Shown piece by piece: positions 31,082 through 42,013 of a stretch of DNA of 64,000 bases. Both the position numbers and the translations under genes were made by a program. The notes below the pieces were generated by a model. The model had not been told where the DNA came from. It made no database searches and saw only the letters and a list, made by a program, of their open reading frames with translations. Source of the stretch: Qipengyuania aestuarii (lineage in GTDB: Bacteria > Pseudomonadota > Alphaproteobacteria > Sphingomonadales > Sphingomonadaceae). The stretch is taken from the NCBI RefSeq assembly GCF_019711535.1, contig NZ_JAIGNP010000001.1:310001-374000 (forward strand), written 5' to 3'. How positions within the stretch are numbered: position 1 is the stretch's first letter; each line of letters starts with the position of its first letter.

Positions 31082-31387
31082 TTATCCCTTCATCCGGTTG
31101 GCATCGTCGACCGCGATGGTGCCGCGGCCACGGAAATAAATCACCAGAATGGCTAGCCCGATAGCGGCCTCGCCCGCGGCAACTGTCAGGACAAACATAG
31201 CAAAGACCTGCCCCACAAGATCGCCGAGAAAGGCACTGAAGGCGACAAGATTGAGGTTCACGGACAGCAGAATGAGTTCGATAGCCATCAAGATGACGAT
31301 GATGTTTTTCCGATTGAGAAAGATGCCCAGCACGCCAAGCACGAACAGAATCGCGCTGACGATGACATAATGTTCGACGCCAATCAC
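31082..31387 (-). CDS. nuoK: NADH-quinone oxidoreductase subunit K
   Basis: Small three-helix membrane subunit of complex I, 101 residues. The essential membrane glutamates are visible in [16 protein letters not shown] and in [17 protein letters not shown] 31387 is the start and overlaps the nuoJ stop (GTGA). Confidence 0.96.
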   Translation of the reverse strand: MIGVEHYVIVSAILFVLGVLGIFLNRKNIIVILMAIELILLSVNLNLVAFSAFLGDLVGQVFAMFVLTVAAGEAAIGLAILVIYFRGRGTIAVDDANRMKG

Positions 31388-32004
31388 AATTCGACCCCCT
31401 CGCCCACGGTAGGCTGCTTCATAACAGTGGCCTCGTCCGGGTTCCTCCGAACCTGCTTCCCGATATCCTGATGACCGCGCTTGCTCTTCGGAGGGCGGTG
31501 GGTCAGCACGATTGCGCCGATCATCGCGACGAGCAAAATGATGCCCGCGGCCTCGAACAGGAAGAGATATCTCGTGTAAAGCAAACCGCCGATGGCACCT
31601 GTGTTGCTTGCCACCATCGCAGGCGCCTCGCCTGCTGCAGCCGTGCCCAGCTCGATAGCGCCCACGCGATAAGCGCTTAGCCCCAGGACGAGCTCAGCCA
31701 GGAGGATTAGAGCGATGACGATACCCAACGGAAAGTTCTTCACGAAACCGGCCCGCAAGGCTGCAACGTCGATATCGAGCATCATGACCACGAACAGGAA
31801 CAGGACTGCCACGGCCCCGACGTAAACAATGACCAGCAGCATCGCGATGAATTCCGCACCGACAAGCACCATCAGTCCCGCTGCGTTGAAGAAGGCCAAG
31901 ATAAGCCAAAGGACCGAATGCACCGGATTGCGGGCCGTGATCACCATCACGGCGGACGCGATCACAAGCACCGCAAAGATATAAAAGGCGATAGTCTGTA
32001 TCAT
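31384..32004 (-). CDS. nuoJ: NADH-quinone oxidoreductase subunit J
   Basis: Five-helix membrane subunit of complex I, 206 residues. It carries [20 protein letters not shown] and the third helix [20 protein letters not shown], the part that unwinds during the coupling reaction in solved complexes. The C-terminal 40 residues are charged and cytoplasmic. It follows nuoI after 27 bases. Confidence 0.96.
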   Translation of the reverse strand: MIQTIAFYIFAVLVIASAVMVITARNPVHSVLWLILAFFNAAGLMVLVGAEFIAMLLVIVYVGAVAVLFLFVVMMLDIDVAALRAGFVKNFPLGIVIALILLAELVLGLSAYRVGAIELGTAAAGEAPAMVASNTGAIGGLLYTRYLFLFEAAGIILLVAMIGAIVLTHRPPKSKRGHQDIGKQVRRNPDEATVMKQPTVGEGVEL

Positions 32005-32031
32005 GATGCCCCGGATTCGTTTGCGGCGCGG

Positions 32032-32517
32032 TTAGCGGTAGGGTGCGTCGGCTTCAAGGTTCGCGGCTATGGCGCGCTCCCACTTGTCACCATTTGCGAG
32101 GAGCTTTGCCTTGTCGTAAAGCAATTCCTCACGGGTTTCGGTAGCATATTCGAAATTCGGTCCCTCGACGATAGCATCGACTGGGCAGGCTTCCTGACAG
32201 AAGCCGCAGTAGATGCATTTGGTCATGTCGATGTCGTAACGGGTAGTCCGGCGGCTGCCATCTTCGCGTGGTTCGCTCTCGATCGTAATTGCCTGAGCCG
32301 GGCACACAGCTTCACATAGCTTGCAAGCGATGCACCGTTCCTCCCCGTTGGGATAACGGCGCAGCGCGTGCTCGCCGCGGAAGCGCGGGGACAGCGGATT
32401 TTTCTCGAACGGATAGTTGATCGTCACCTTGGGCTTGAAGAAATACTTCAAGGTGAGAGCATGCGCCTTCACGAACTCCCAGAGAGTGAAAGATTTTACG
32501 AGTTGCGCGACGCTCAT
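32032..32517 (-). CDS. nuoI: NADH-quinone oxidoreductase subunit I
   Basis: Ferredoxin-like subunit carrying clusters N6a and N6b that pass electrons towards quinone. In 161 residues there are two complete [4Fe-4S] motifs: Cys62, 65, 68 and 72 in [11 protein letters not shown], and Cys101, 104, 107 and 111 in [14 protein letters not shown] 32517 gives the normal [15 protein letters not shown] start and overlaps the nuoH stop (ATGA). The open frame upstream is a shadow of nuoH. Confidence 0.97.
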   Translation of the reverse strand: MSVAQLVKSFTLWEFVKAHALTLKYFFKPKVTINYPFEKNPLSPRFRGEHALRRYPNGEERCIACKLCEAVCPAQAITIESEPREDGSRRTTRYDIDMTKCIYCGFCQEACPVDAIVEGPNFEYATETREELLYDKAKLLANGDKWERAIAANLEADAPYR

Positions 32518-33569
32518 GCGGCGGCTCCGTAGTGGCCGGTGGCCATCAGCCAACCGGAAATGAGAACGACGAACAGCAGGCTGATCGGCAGGAATACCTT
32601 CCAGCCCAGTCGCATCAGCTGATCGTAACGATAGCGTGGGACGGTCGCCATGACCCAGCTGAACATGAAGAAGAAGAAAAATGCCTTCAGCAACAACCAG
32701 ATGATACCCGGCACGTAATAAAGCGGAGCCCAGTCGATCGGAGGGAGCCATCCACCAAAGAACAGCAGAGCGTTGAGCACGCACATAAGCAGGATGTTGG
32801 CGTATTCACCAAGCCAGAATAGTGCGAAGCTCATCGAACTGTATTCTGTCTGGTATCCCGCGACGAGCTCGCTCTCGGCCTCCGTCAGGTCGAATGGAAC
32901 GCGCTGGGTCTCCGCCAGGCTGGAGATGAAGAACATCACCCACATCGGAAACAGGAGCAGATTGAAGAAGTACCCGTTCACGATCCCAAAACCGTGGCCT
33001 TTTTGCGCCAGAACGATCTCGTTCAGATTGAAGGTGCCAGCATAGAGGATCACGCAAACGAGAATGAAGCCAATCGAGACTTCATAGCTGATCATTTGTG
33101 CGGCTGCGCGCATGGCGGAAAAGAACGGATACTTGGAGTTCGACGCCCAGCCCGCCATCACGATGCCGTAAACCGACAGTGAGCTGATCGCCAGAATGTA
33201 CAACAGGCCCACGTTGATATTTGCCAGCACGGCAGTGGCGCTGAACGGAACTACCGCCCAAGCCGCAAGCGCCACCGTGAACGTCACGATCGGGGCGAGG
33301 ATGAAAATCCCTTTGTTGGCTGCGCTCGGTATGATCGTTTCCTGAAGCATGACCTTCAGACCGTCGGCAAAGCTCTGCAGAAGGCCGAAGGGTCCGACCA
33401 CATTGGGCCCGCGCCGCAGGTTAATCGCGGCCCAGATTTTGCGGTCCGCATAAATGATCATCGCCACCGACAGCATGAGTGGCAAAGCAATCAGCAGGAT
33501 ACCGGCGATCGTCGCGACACCCCATGCCCATTCATACGACATGCCAAGTGATTGGAAAAATTCGGTCAT
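32514..33569 (-). CDS. nuoH: NADH-quinone oxidoreductase subunit H
   Basis: Membrane subunit that forms the quinone chamber of complex I. The 351-residue, eight-helix protein shows [19 protein letters not shown] near the N-terminus, YEVSIGFIL, and [20 protein letters not shown], the Glu-rich loop lining the quinone channel. It overlaps nuoG and nuoI by 4 bases each. Confidence 0.97.
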   Translation of the reverse strand: MTEFFQSLGMSYEWAWGVATIAGILLIALPLMLSVAMIIYADRKIWAAINLRRGPNVVGPFGLLQSFADGLKVMLQETIIPSAANKGIFILAPIVTFTVALAAWAVVPFSATAVLANINVGLLYILAISSLSVYGIVMAGWASNSKYPFFSAMRAAAQMISYEVSIGFILVCVILYAGTFNLNEIVLAQKGHGFGIVNGYFFNLLLFPMWVMFFISSLAETQRVPFDLTEAESELVAGYQTEYSSMSFALFWLGEYANILLMCVLNALLFFGGWLPPIDWAPLYYVPGIIWLLLKAFFFFFMFSWVMATVPRYRYDQLMRLGWKVFLPISLLFVVLISGWLMATGHYGAAA

Positions 33570-35553
33570 TCCGCGGCCTCCGCCAGCTCGCCGCCGTGGA
33601 GCAGTTCACTCGAGCAATGCTGCATCACTGCACTTGCGCGCGCGATCGGATTGGTAAGGTAGAAGTCCTTGATCGGATAAGCGCCCATCGTGCCTTGAGC
33701 CTTCGTCTTGGCATCGGCTTTGGGCAGTGCGCCATAATCGGCGAGGCCTTCTTCGCCCAATGCAGGCACCTCAGCAATCATGGCCGACTGAAGTTGTGCA
33801 AAGGTGTCGAAGCCGACGGAAACGCCCAGTGCGTCAGCGAGTGCTCGCAAAATTGTCCAGTCTTCACGCGCATCCCCGGGAGCGAAGACAGCTTTCTCAG
33901 CGAACTGTACGCGCCCTTCGGTGTTGACGTAGGTCCCGTCTTTCTCGGCGAAGCTGGCGGCCGGCAGAATGATGTCGGCAGCATGCGCACCCTTGTCGCC
34001 GTGGTGGCCGATGTACACCTTGAGCGAGTCCGCAAACGGTTCGAAATTCATCTCGTCCGCGCCGAGACTAATCAACACTTTGGGCTTGGCGACGACAATG
34101 TCGTTCATCCCGCCCTTCTGCGCAAAGCCGAGCATAAGCCCGCCCATGCGTGCAGCGGAGAAATGTAGGACATTGAAGTCCGCGCCCCACTCGCTCGCCA
34201 ATGCGAGAGCCTTCCCGTGTGCGCCCTTCAGCGCGCCGCCGCCGACGATAACGGCGCTGCGCTCGGCGCCCTTGAACGCATCGGCAATATGTCCGGGAAG
34301 ATCGTTGAGGACCGCAAGGTCGGTCCCGAGAAATTCAGCCGGATACGTCGTGTCCCAATGCGGGCCGACAACGAACACCTTCGCGCCACGCTTCACCGCC
34401 TTGCGGATACGCACGTTCACGAGCGGCGCTTCCCAGCGGATGTGGCTGCCCACGATGAGGATCGCCTTGGCTTGCTCCAGACCTTCGAAGGTCGAATTGA
34501 AATTTACCGCAGCAAGGTTCGACACGTCATAATCCATGCCGGTCTGCCGACCCTCGATCAGGCTTGAACCACAAGCCTTGAGCAGCGCCTTGGCTGCGAA
34601 CATGGTTTCGCAATCGACCAAATCGCCAGCGATCGCAGCGATGTCCTTGCCAGGCTTCGCCTTAGCGATCGCCTTGAAAGCCTCGTCCCAGCTAACAGGC
34701 TTCAGGCCGTCTTTCTTGCGCATGAAAACCTTGTCGAGGCGGCGCTTGGAGAGGCCGTCGACCATATAACGCCCTTTGTCCGACAGCCATTCCTCATTGA
34801 CCGCGTCATTGACGCGTGGGAGCGCTCGCATGACTTCACGCCCCCTGCTGTCGAGGCGGATGTTCGCGCCAACCGCGTCGGATACATCGATGCTGAGTGT
34901 CTTTTTGAGTTCCCACGGCCGGGCCTCGAAGGCATACGGGCGCGAAGTGAGCGCGCCGACCGGGCACAGATCGATCACATTGGCGGATAGCTCGTGTTCG
35001 GCGGCCTGCTCCAGATAGGTTGTGATCTGCATGTCCTCGCCGCGGCCCACCGCGCCGATTTCGTCAACCCCGGCAATCTCCTCGCTGAAGCGCACACAGC
35101 GGGTGCAGTGGATACAGCGGGTCATGACCGTCTTGATCAGCGGGCCCATATATTTTTCGGTGACAGCGCGCTTATTCTCTTCGTAACGCGTCGCGCCGCG
35201 ACCGTAAGCAACCGATTGGTCCTGCAGATCGCATTCACCGCCCTGGTCACAAATCGGACAATCGAGCGGGTGGTTAATGAGAAGAAACTCCATCACCCCT
35301 TCGCGCGCAGTCTTGACCATCTGGCTGTCCGTACGGATTTCCTGACCATCTGTGGCAGGAAGCGCGCAACTTGCTTGCGGCTTCGGCGGTCCGGGTTTCA
35401 CTTCGACCAGGCACATCCGGCAATTACCAGCGATCGAGAGCCGCTCATGATAGCAGAAACGCGGAATTTCTTTACCCGCAAGCTCGCAAGCCTGAAGGAC
35501 GGTGGCGCCCTCCGGAACCTCGATTTCCTGTCCGTCGACGGTGACCTTAGGCA

Positions 35554-35554
<1 letters not shown>
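33566..35554 (-). CDS. nuoG: NADH-quinone oxidoreductase subunit G
   Basis: Peripheral-arm subunit with several iron-sulfur clusters. Of 662 residues, the N-terminal ferredoxin domain has Cys34, 45, 48 and 63 for a [2Fe-2S] centre. The His/Cys [4Fe-4S] site ([18 protein letters not shown]) and a further site ([13 protein letters not shown] with a later Cys in DLCPVGAL) follow. The molybdopterin-oxidoreductase-like domain that comes next carries no cofactor in complex I. It overlaps nuoF by one base and nuoH by four. Confidence 0.97.
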
Positions 35555-36845
<1,291 letters not shown>

Positions 36846-36846
<1 letters not shown>

Positions 36847-36989
36847 CAGAAGCCTCCCCCGAACACTACGATAGCTGCGACAATCAGGATTGCCACGAGT
36901 GCTACGGTCTTGACGACGCCCTTGAGCACTTTCCACGCGATGACCACGCCCACGATGGCGAGTATGATGGTGAGCCAGTCAGCGCTCAT
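36846..36989 (-). CDS. 47-residue single-helix membrane peptide inside the nuo operon
   Basis: A short gene between nuoE and nuoF. It begins [16 protein letters not shown] and ends [10 protein letters not shown]. One or two hydrophobic stretches (about 5-18 and 28-43) flank the short basic segment WKVLKGVVK. It overlaps nuoE by 4 bases (ATGA) and nuoF by 1 base (TGATG), so it fills the gap with exact translational coupling, good evidence that it is translated. I know of no assigned function. It might be an accessory or assembly factor of complex I, since it would be made in step with the NADH module. Confidence 0.75.
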
Positions 36990-37657
36990 TTCCATTCTCC
37001 CCGATAGTCGTGATTCGCGTCCACCATTTCCCTCAGCGTGGTCGGGCCGCCTTCCGGCTCGCTCGTGTGCTTGCCCTCAATCTGAGTACCGGTTTTGGGC
37101 TGCTTGCCCGCGGCCAGTTCGTCCAAGATTTCGTCGAGGCGCTCGGGCGTCAAATCTTCGTAATTGTCGTCGTTGATCTGGACCATCGGTGCGGTGGCGC
37201 AATTGCCCATGCATTCTACTTCGGTGAGGGTCCAGAGGCCGTCTTCCGAGACATGGCCCTTGCTCATGCCGCGCTTCTTGCACGTTTCGATGAGACCGTC
37301 CGATCCCCGAAGCATGCAGGGAGTCGTGCCGCAGACCTGCACGTGATACTTACCCACCGGTTTCATGTTGTACATGAAATAGAAGCTGGCAACTTCGAGC
37401 ACGCGGATGACCGGCATGTCGAGATAGTCGGCGACATATTCGATCACAGGCAGCGGCAACCACCCTTGCGTATCGGTTTCCTCGCCGACCTGCCGCTGGG
37501 CAAGATCGAGCAGCGGCATCACGGCAGAGCGCTGACGCCCCTCAGGATAGCGCGCAATCGCCCTGTCCGCTTTGGCGCGGTAGCTCTCGGTAAACTCGAA
37601 AGCGCCCCAACGCTCGCGCAGTTCGGGGGTATCGGGTGCGGGGGAACGGTCAGCCAT
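36986..37657 (-). CDS. nuoE: NADH-quinone oxidoreductase subunit E
   Basis: Thioredoxin-fold subunit with [2Fe-2S] cluster N1a, 223 residues. The ligands are Cys109 and Cys114 (VCGTTPCMLRG) with Cys149 and Cys153 (ECMGNCATAP). The core is followed by a hydrophilic tail (TQIEGKHTSEPEGG) that ends [17 protein letters not shown], a common alphaproteobacterial extension. ATG 37657 overlaps the nuoD stop by one base. Confidence 0.97.
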   Translation of the reverse strand: MADRSPAPDTPELRERWGAFEFTESYRAKADRAIARYPEGRQRSAVMPLLDLAQRQVGEETDTQGWLPLPVIEYVADYLDMPVIRVLEVASFYFMYNMKPVGKYHVQVCGTTPCMLRGSDGLIETCKKRGMSKGHVSEDGLWTLTEVECMGNCATAPMVQINDDNYEDLTPERLDEILDELAAGKQPKTGTQIEGKHTSEPEGGPTTLREMVDANHDYRGEWK

Positions 37658-38874
37658 TAGCGATCACACTCCCCGAACACGACGTCGATCGCGCCGAGGA
37701 TGGCGGTGGCATCAGGCAGCATGTGGCCTCTCGACATGAAATCCATTGCTTGCAGGTGGCTGAAGGCGGTCGGGCGGATCTTGCAGCGATAGGGTTTGTT
37801 CGAACCGTCGCTGACGAGATACACCCCGAATTCGCCCTTAGGGCTTTCCGTGGCGACATACACTTCGCCGGCGGGCACATGGAAGCCCTCGGTGTAGAGC
37901 TTGAAGTGGTGTATCAGCGCTTCCATCGACTGCTTCATCTCGGCACGCTTGGGAGGGCTTACTTTCCGGTCGGTGCTTGCGATGGGGCCGGTCGGCATTT
38001 GCGCCAGGCACTGCTTGATGATCTTGGCGCTTTCGTAAACTTCCTTCACACGCACCACGAAACGGTCGTAGCAGTCCGAATTGGTGCCGACGGGAATGTC
38101 GAACTCCATCCGGTCGTAAACGTCATAAGGCTGCGATTTGCGCAGGTCCCACGGGATACCGGCCGCGCGGATCATCGGGCCGGAGAAGCCCCAAGCAACG
38201 GCATCGTCCTTGCTGACGACGGCGATATCGACGTTGCGCTGCTTGAAGATACGGTTGTCGAGCACGAGGCTCATCGCATCCCCGAACAGTTCCGGCAGGC
38301 GCGTGTCGATCCATTCGCCAATATCGACCAACAGCTTCTCGGGCACGTCCTGGTGGACACCGCCCGGGCGCAGGTAGGCGTGGTGCATGCGCGCACCGCT
38401 CATTCGCTCAAAGAAATTCATGCAGTCTTCGCGCAGTTCGAACACCCAAAGGTTCGGCGTCATCGCGCCCACGTCCATGACGTGCGCACCGATGTTGAGC
38501 ATGTGGTTGCAGATGCGGGTAAGCTCGGCGAACAGTACGCGGATATACTGCGCGCGCTCTGGCACCTCGACGTTGAGCAGCTTCTCGATCGCGAGAATGT
38601 AGCTGTATTCCTGCGCCAAGGGGCTGCAGTAATCGAGCCGGTCGAAATAGGGCAGCGCCTGCAAGTAGGTCTTGTGTTCGATCAGCTTCTCTGTGCCGCG
38701 GTGCAGCAGGCCGACATGCGGATCGATGCGTTCGATGATTTCACCATCGAGCTCCATAACCATACGCAGCACGCCGTGCGCCGCGGGATGCTGTGGACCG
38801 AAGTTGATCGTGTAATTGGTGATCGTTTCATCGCCAGTGGTCGGCGATTCCTCGATGTGCATTGCACTACTCAT
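37657..38874 (-). CDS. nuoD: NADH-quinone oxidoreductase subunit D
   Basis: 49-kDa-type subunit that forms the quinone site with NuoB, 405 residues. Typical segments are [35 protein letters not shown]-type [12 protein letters not shown], and [19 protein letters not shown] 38874 (MSSAMHIEE) overlaps the stop of the upstream lipoprotein gene (ATGA), which favours it over starts at 38886 or 38862. Confidence 0.97.
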   Translation of the reverse strand: MSSAMHIEESPTTGDETITNYTINFGPQHPAAHGVLRMVMELDGEIIERIDPHVGLLHRGTEKLIEHKTYLQALPYFDRLDYCSPLAQEYSYILAIEKLLNVEVPERAQYIRVLFAELTRICNHMLNIGAHVMDVGAMTPNLWVFELREDCMNFFERMSGARMHHAYLRPGGVHQDVPEKLLVDIGEWIDTRLPELFGDAMSLVLDNRIFKQRNVDIAVVSKDDAVAWGFSGPMIRAAGIPWDLRKSQPYDVYDRMEFDIPVGTNSDCYDRFVVRVKEVYESAKIIKQCLAQMPTGPIASTDRKVSPPKRAEMKQSMEALIHHFKLYTEGFHVPAGEVYVATESPKGEFGVYLVSDGSNKPYRCKIRPTAFSHLQAMDFMSRGHMLPDATAILGAIDVVFGECDR

Positions 38875-39416
38875 GCGCAGATCCAATTGCCGGAATATGT
38901 TGCAGTCTTACCATCGGTCGACGCGACCGAAAGGTTTGCCGGGCGCGCCTGAGCGCTACCTTCTGCCGGAGCCACCTGAACGGCTACACCCTCACCCGAG
39001 AAGCTCGTACCGTTTCTGATGGCAGCCAATCCGCCAGGCTGTCCGTCCAGCATCACGAGGCGACCGCCAACGCGGACCACCGCTTTACCCGGCAAAGTCG
39101 GCTCGTTGAGACCCGAAGCGATGAGGATTTCGCGATTTCCGTCCATGAAGGTGCAACCTCCATCGCGGGGACCAAAATCGACCCCGCCGATGTCGGCGAG
39201 CTGTTCAAGCTGGGTGACATCAGTGCCCTGAGGAACAGAGGCCTCTACGGTATTCGGCTGCTCAGCCCGTACAGCAGGATCCACGGCAGCCGAACCGCCA
39301 TCCTGCTGGCCGATACGACCCGCAAAATCATCCGCGCTTTCCTGCTGCCCGGCAGGCTCCGATGAACATGCCGAGAGCGCAAGCGCCGTCAAAGGAAGAA
39401 GGAAAAAACGCATCAT
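38871..39416 (-). CDS. Lipoprotein of unknown function between nuoC and nuoD
   Basis: 181 residues starting with a lipoprotein signal ([17 protein letters not shown], lipidated Cys17). The mature protein has a low-complexity stretch to about residue 65. A small domain follows with [30 protein letters not shown] and a final GNWICA, so two cysteines could form a disulfide. It overlaps nuoC and nuoD by 4 bases each, so it is made with complex I although it should act outside the cytoplasm. No nuo family member corresponds to it; nuoC and nuoD are normally adjacent or fused. Confidence 0.8.
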   Translation of the reverse strand: MMRFFLLPLTALALSACSSEPAGQQESADDFAGRIGQQDGGSAAVDPAVRAEQPNTVEASVPQGTDVTQLEQLADIGGVDFGPRDGGCTFMDGNREILIASGLNEPTLPGKAVVRVGGRLVMLDGQPGGLAAIRNGTSFSGEGVAVQVAPAEGSAQARPANLSVASTDGKTATYSGNWICA

Positions 39417-40318
39417 TCGCCCTTCTTTTTCTTCGCAGTGGAACGCTTTGCAGGCGCCGCCTTCTTCTTAGCTGCGGGAGCCTTTTTAGGCTGCGTGGCC
39501 TTTGCCGTGTCCGTAGCCTTCCCCTTGCGGGCTTTACGGTCCGGCTGATCTTCAGTTGGCTTGGGTGGCGGAGCGTCGCTGCCGCCATCCTCTTCAGCCG
39601 GAGCCCCGGCACTCACCTTGTCGGCAGCCTTGTCGTCGGCTTTTTTGCCCGCACCGGTCTCCGACGGTTTCTCAGTGGTCTTCGGCTCATCGACCGGGGG
39701 CTTATCTGCTTTTTCGTCACCAGGAAGCACGTAATCCGCGCCCTCCCACGGGCTCATGAAATCGAATTGACGAAGATCCTGGGCAAGCTCCACCGGTTCG
39801 TAGACAACCCGTTTTTCATCTTCCGAATACCGCAACTCGACATAACCAGTAAGCGGGAAGTCCTTGCGGAAGGGATGCCCCTCAAAGCCGTAATCGGTCA
39901 GGATGCGGCGCAGATCGGTGTTTCCATCGAACAGCACGCCATACATGTCGAACACTTCGCGCTCGAGCCAGCCAGCATTCGGCCAGAGACCCGTGACAGT
40001 CGGCACCGGCGTATCTTCGCTGGCGGTGCACTTCACCATAATGCGATTGTTCTTCGTCAGGCTCAAAAGCATATAGACGACTTCGAAACGCTCGGAACGT
40101 GACGGATAGTCAGCCCCGGCGATCTCCATCATCTGCTGGTAGCCATGATCGTCACGTAGCAATTTGAGCGCGTCGGCAATGCTCTCCCGCTTCACGCGCA
40201 GAAGCAATTCGCCGTGCTCTTCATGCGCCTCGACAAGGTGGTCGCCAAGCGCTTGGGACAGTGTCGCCTTCAGCCCTTCGATAAGGGTGAAGCGCGGTGC
40301 AGAGTGGAGTGTTGCCAT
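39413..40318 (-). CDS. nuoC: NADH-quinone oxidoreductase subunit C, with a long basic tail
   Basis: 30-kDa-type peripheral subunit of complex I. The conserved domain (about 10-195) has [20 protein letters not shown] and [13 protein letters not shown]. Residues about 201-301 form a low-complexity tail of Lys, Ala, Pro, Asp and Thr ending [11 protein letters not shown], about 100 residues beyond the usual end and probably disordered. ATG 40318 ([10 protein letters not shown]) is chosen over a TTG at 40333 that overlaps nuoB. Confidence 0.95.
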   Translation of the reverse strand: MATLHSAPRFTLIEGLKATLSQALGDHLVEAHEEHGELLLRVKRESIADALKLLRDDHGYQQMMEIAGADYPSRSERFEVVYMLLSLTKNNRIMVKCTASEDTPVPTVTGLWPNAGWLEREVFDMYGVLFDGNTDLRRILTDYGFEGHPFRKDFPLTGYVELRYSEDEKRVVYEPVELAQDLRQFDFMSPWEGADYVLPGDEKADKPPVDEPKTTEKPSETGAGKKADDKAADKVSAGAPAEEDGGSDAPPPKPTEDQPDRKARKGKATDTAKATQPKKAPAAKKKAAPAKRSTAKKKKGE

Positions 40319-40329
40319 AACTCTAACCC

Positions 40330-40908
40330 TCAACGCTCGATCGTGCCGATGCGGCGGATCTTCCGCTGCAGCTGCATGACACCATAAAGCAGAGCTTCGG
40401 CTGTCGGCGGACAGCCGGGAACATAGATATCGACCGGTACGATGCGATCACATCCGCGCACCACTGAATAGCTGTAGTGGTAATAGCCACCGCCGTTGGC
40501 GCAGCTGCCCATCGAAATCACGTATTTGGGCTCCGACATCTGGTCATAAACCTTCCGGAGCGCAGGGGCCATTTTGTTACAGAGTGTGCCAGCAACAATC
40601 ATCACGTCGCTCTGACGCGGAGAGGCGCGCGGAGCGACGCCGAAGCGCTCCATATCGTAACGCGGCATATTAACGTGGATCATCTCGACCGCACAGCAAG
40701 CGAGGCCAAACGTCATCCACCAGAGAGAACCGGTTCGCGCCCACTGAAACAAGTCCTCGGTCGAAGTGACAAGGAATCCTTTGTCATTGACCTCTGCCTG
40801 CATGGCGTTGAAATAATCCGCATCAGGCTGGCGAACTTCGCCTGCCTGAGCAGTTGGCTGGACCAGTGGGTCACGGCCATGAGGTGAAGATGTCATTTGC
40901 TGGCTCAT
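40330..40908 (-). CDS. nuoB: NADH-quinone oxidoreductase subunit B
   Basis: Carries cluster N2, which reduces quinone. In 192 residues the ligands are the tandem Cys71-Cys72 (LACCAVEM), Cys136 (GSCANGGG) and Cys166 (VPGCPPTAE). ATG 40908 has GGGAG eight bases upstream, just past the nuoA stop, which decides the start. The 45-residue N-terminal part is variable. Confidence 0.97.
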   Translation of the reverse strand: MSQQMTSSPHGRDPLVQPTAQAGEVRQPDADYFNAMQAEVNDKGFLVTSTEDLFQWARTGSLWWMTFGLACCAVEMIHVNMPRYDMERFGVAPRASPRQSDVMIVAGTLCNKMAPALRKVYDQMSEPKYVISMGSCANGGGYYHYSYSVVRGCDRIVPVDIYVPGCPPTAEALLYGVMQLQRKIRRIGTIER

Positions 40909-40912
40909 GCGG

Positions 40913-41287
40913 TTACTCCCACTCCAGCGCGCCGACTTTCCAGGCATAGGCGAAGCCGACGATCAATTCGCCGAGGAACACCATCATGGTGATCCAGCCC
41001 GGCCATCCGGTCAGGTCTAGGCTAACAGCCCAAGGGAACAGAAACGCCGCTTCGAGATCGAAGATGATAAACAGGATCGCCACCAGATAGAAGCGAACGT
41101 CGAACTGGCTGCGCGGATCTTCGAATGCAGGAAAGCCGCATTCGTACTCGCTGTATTTTTCTGCATTCGGCTGATGCGCGCCTGTAAGGCGCGACACACC
41201 CATGGGCAGGAACACGAACAGGGCAGAAAGCCCTGCTGCGATGAACAGGAAAATGAGGATCGGAAGATATTGTTCGAGATCGACCAC
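40913..41287 (-). CDS. nuoA: NADH-quinone oxidoreductase subunit A
   Basis: Three-helix membrane subunit of complex I, 124 residues, and first gene of the operon. It has [20 protein letters not shown] with the functionally important loop Cys, and [24 protein letters not shown] at 41287 ([12 protein letters not shown]) gives the normal length; the frame is open to 41350, but that adds an atypical charged stretch. The operon promoter should lie in the 165 bases before the divergent YbjN-like gene. Confidence 0.95.
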   Translation of the reverse strand: MVDLEQYLPILIFLFIAAGLSALFVFLPMGVSRLTGAHQPNAEKYSEYECGFPAFEDPRSQFDVRFYLVAILFIIFDLEAAFLFPWAVSLDLTGWPGWITMMVFLGELIVGFAYAWKVGALEWE

Positions 41288-41456
41288 GTATGATTCCGTC
41301 TGGGAATAGGTTTCGGGCCAGCCTCTAGGCCCCTCGCCCCGATGGCGCAAGGGCTTGCCCCGATGTGTTTCCTGCGATTTTCACAAGCGATGTTGAACCG
41401 GTGTTAATACCTCAGCACGATGAGGCGCGAAATCCGAAGCTAGAGGACATCAATGA

Positions 41457-41939
41457 ATGTTGAAACAATGCCTATCCTTCTCCGTGGTTGCCGCATCGCT
41501 GTTTATCGCCACCCCAACCTTGGCGAAGAACGTTACGGCCGACCTCGATCAGATTGCCGAAGTCCTTCACGATCACGGGTATCAGGCGAAGCTAGAGGGT
41601 GAGGGCACCGACCGCTCCATCAAGACGGGCATGGCAGGCTACACATTCGTTATACTGCCTTTCAGCTGCGAAGATGACGGCACAGATTGCAAGTCGGTAC
41701 AGTTCTACACGGCATTCGACCCGGAAAAGAGCCCGACATTGGAAGAGATGAATAGCTATGCCGCCGCGAACCGTTTCGGAAGAATATACCTCGACCATGA
41801 AGGCGACCCTGCGATCGAGATGGACATCGACCTAGAAGCAGGCGGAATGTCCGAAGCGCTGTTCATGGATAATCTGGCCTACTGGGAAGCGATCATGGTC
41901 AGCTTCGCGGAATTTGCTCTTGCAGACCGCGATGAATGA
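41457..41939 (+). CDS. YbjN-domain protein with signal peptide
   Basis: 160 residues with an N-terminal signal peptide ending near ATPTLAKN (about residue 23), so the protein is probably periplasmic. The mature part resembles the YbjN fold: LDQIAEVLHDHGYQAKLE, an aromatic beta hairpin, FDPEKSPTLEEMNSYAAANRFGR, and a C-terminal helix. Members are thought to be chaperone- or sensor-like but have no firm function. AGAGGA nine bases upstream supports ATG 41457. It is divergent from nuoA. Confidence 0.75.
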   Translation: MLKQCLSFSVVAASLFIATPTLAKNVTADLDQIAEVLHDHGYQAKLEGEGTDRSIKTGMAGYTFVILPFSCEDDGTDCKSVQFYTAFDPEKSPTLEEMNSYAAANRFGRIYLDHEGDPAIEMDIDLEAGGMSEALFMDNLAYWEAIMVSFAEFALADRDE

Positions 41940-41954
41940 GAGCCGAAGACAAAC

Positions 41955-41980
41955 GCGCGGCGCGCTTTCCCGCGCCGCGC
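41955..41980 (-). terminator. Strong hairpin between convergent genes
   Basis: A perfect 10-bp stem of alternating G and C (41955-41964 with 41971-41980) has the 6-base loop CTTTCC. On the minus strand it is followed by GTTTGTCTT, so it mainly suits termination of the aldehyde dehydrogenase transcript. It also lies 15 bases after the YbjN-like gene and may act on both strands. Confidence 0.6.
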
Positions 41981-42013
41981 AGAAACTGCCTTACTTTACG
42001 CTTTAATTAGCCT

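Noticed and set aside
29873..31156. 427-codon open frame on the plus strand opposite nuoL
   Set aside because: Low-complexity His/Glu/Arg-rich translation that mirrors the nuoL codons; nuoL is unambiguous.
37636..38952. 438-codon open frame opposite nuoD
   Set aside because: A mirror of nuoD codon structure with no recognisable domain or ribosome site.
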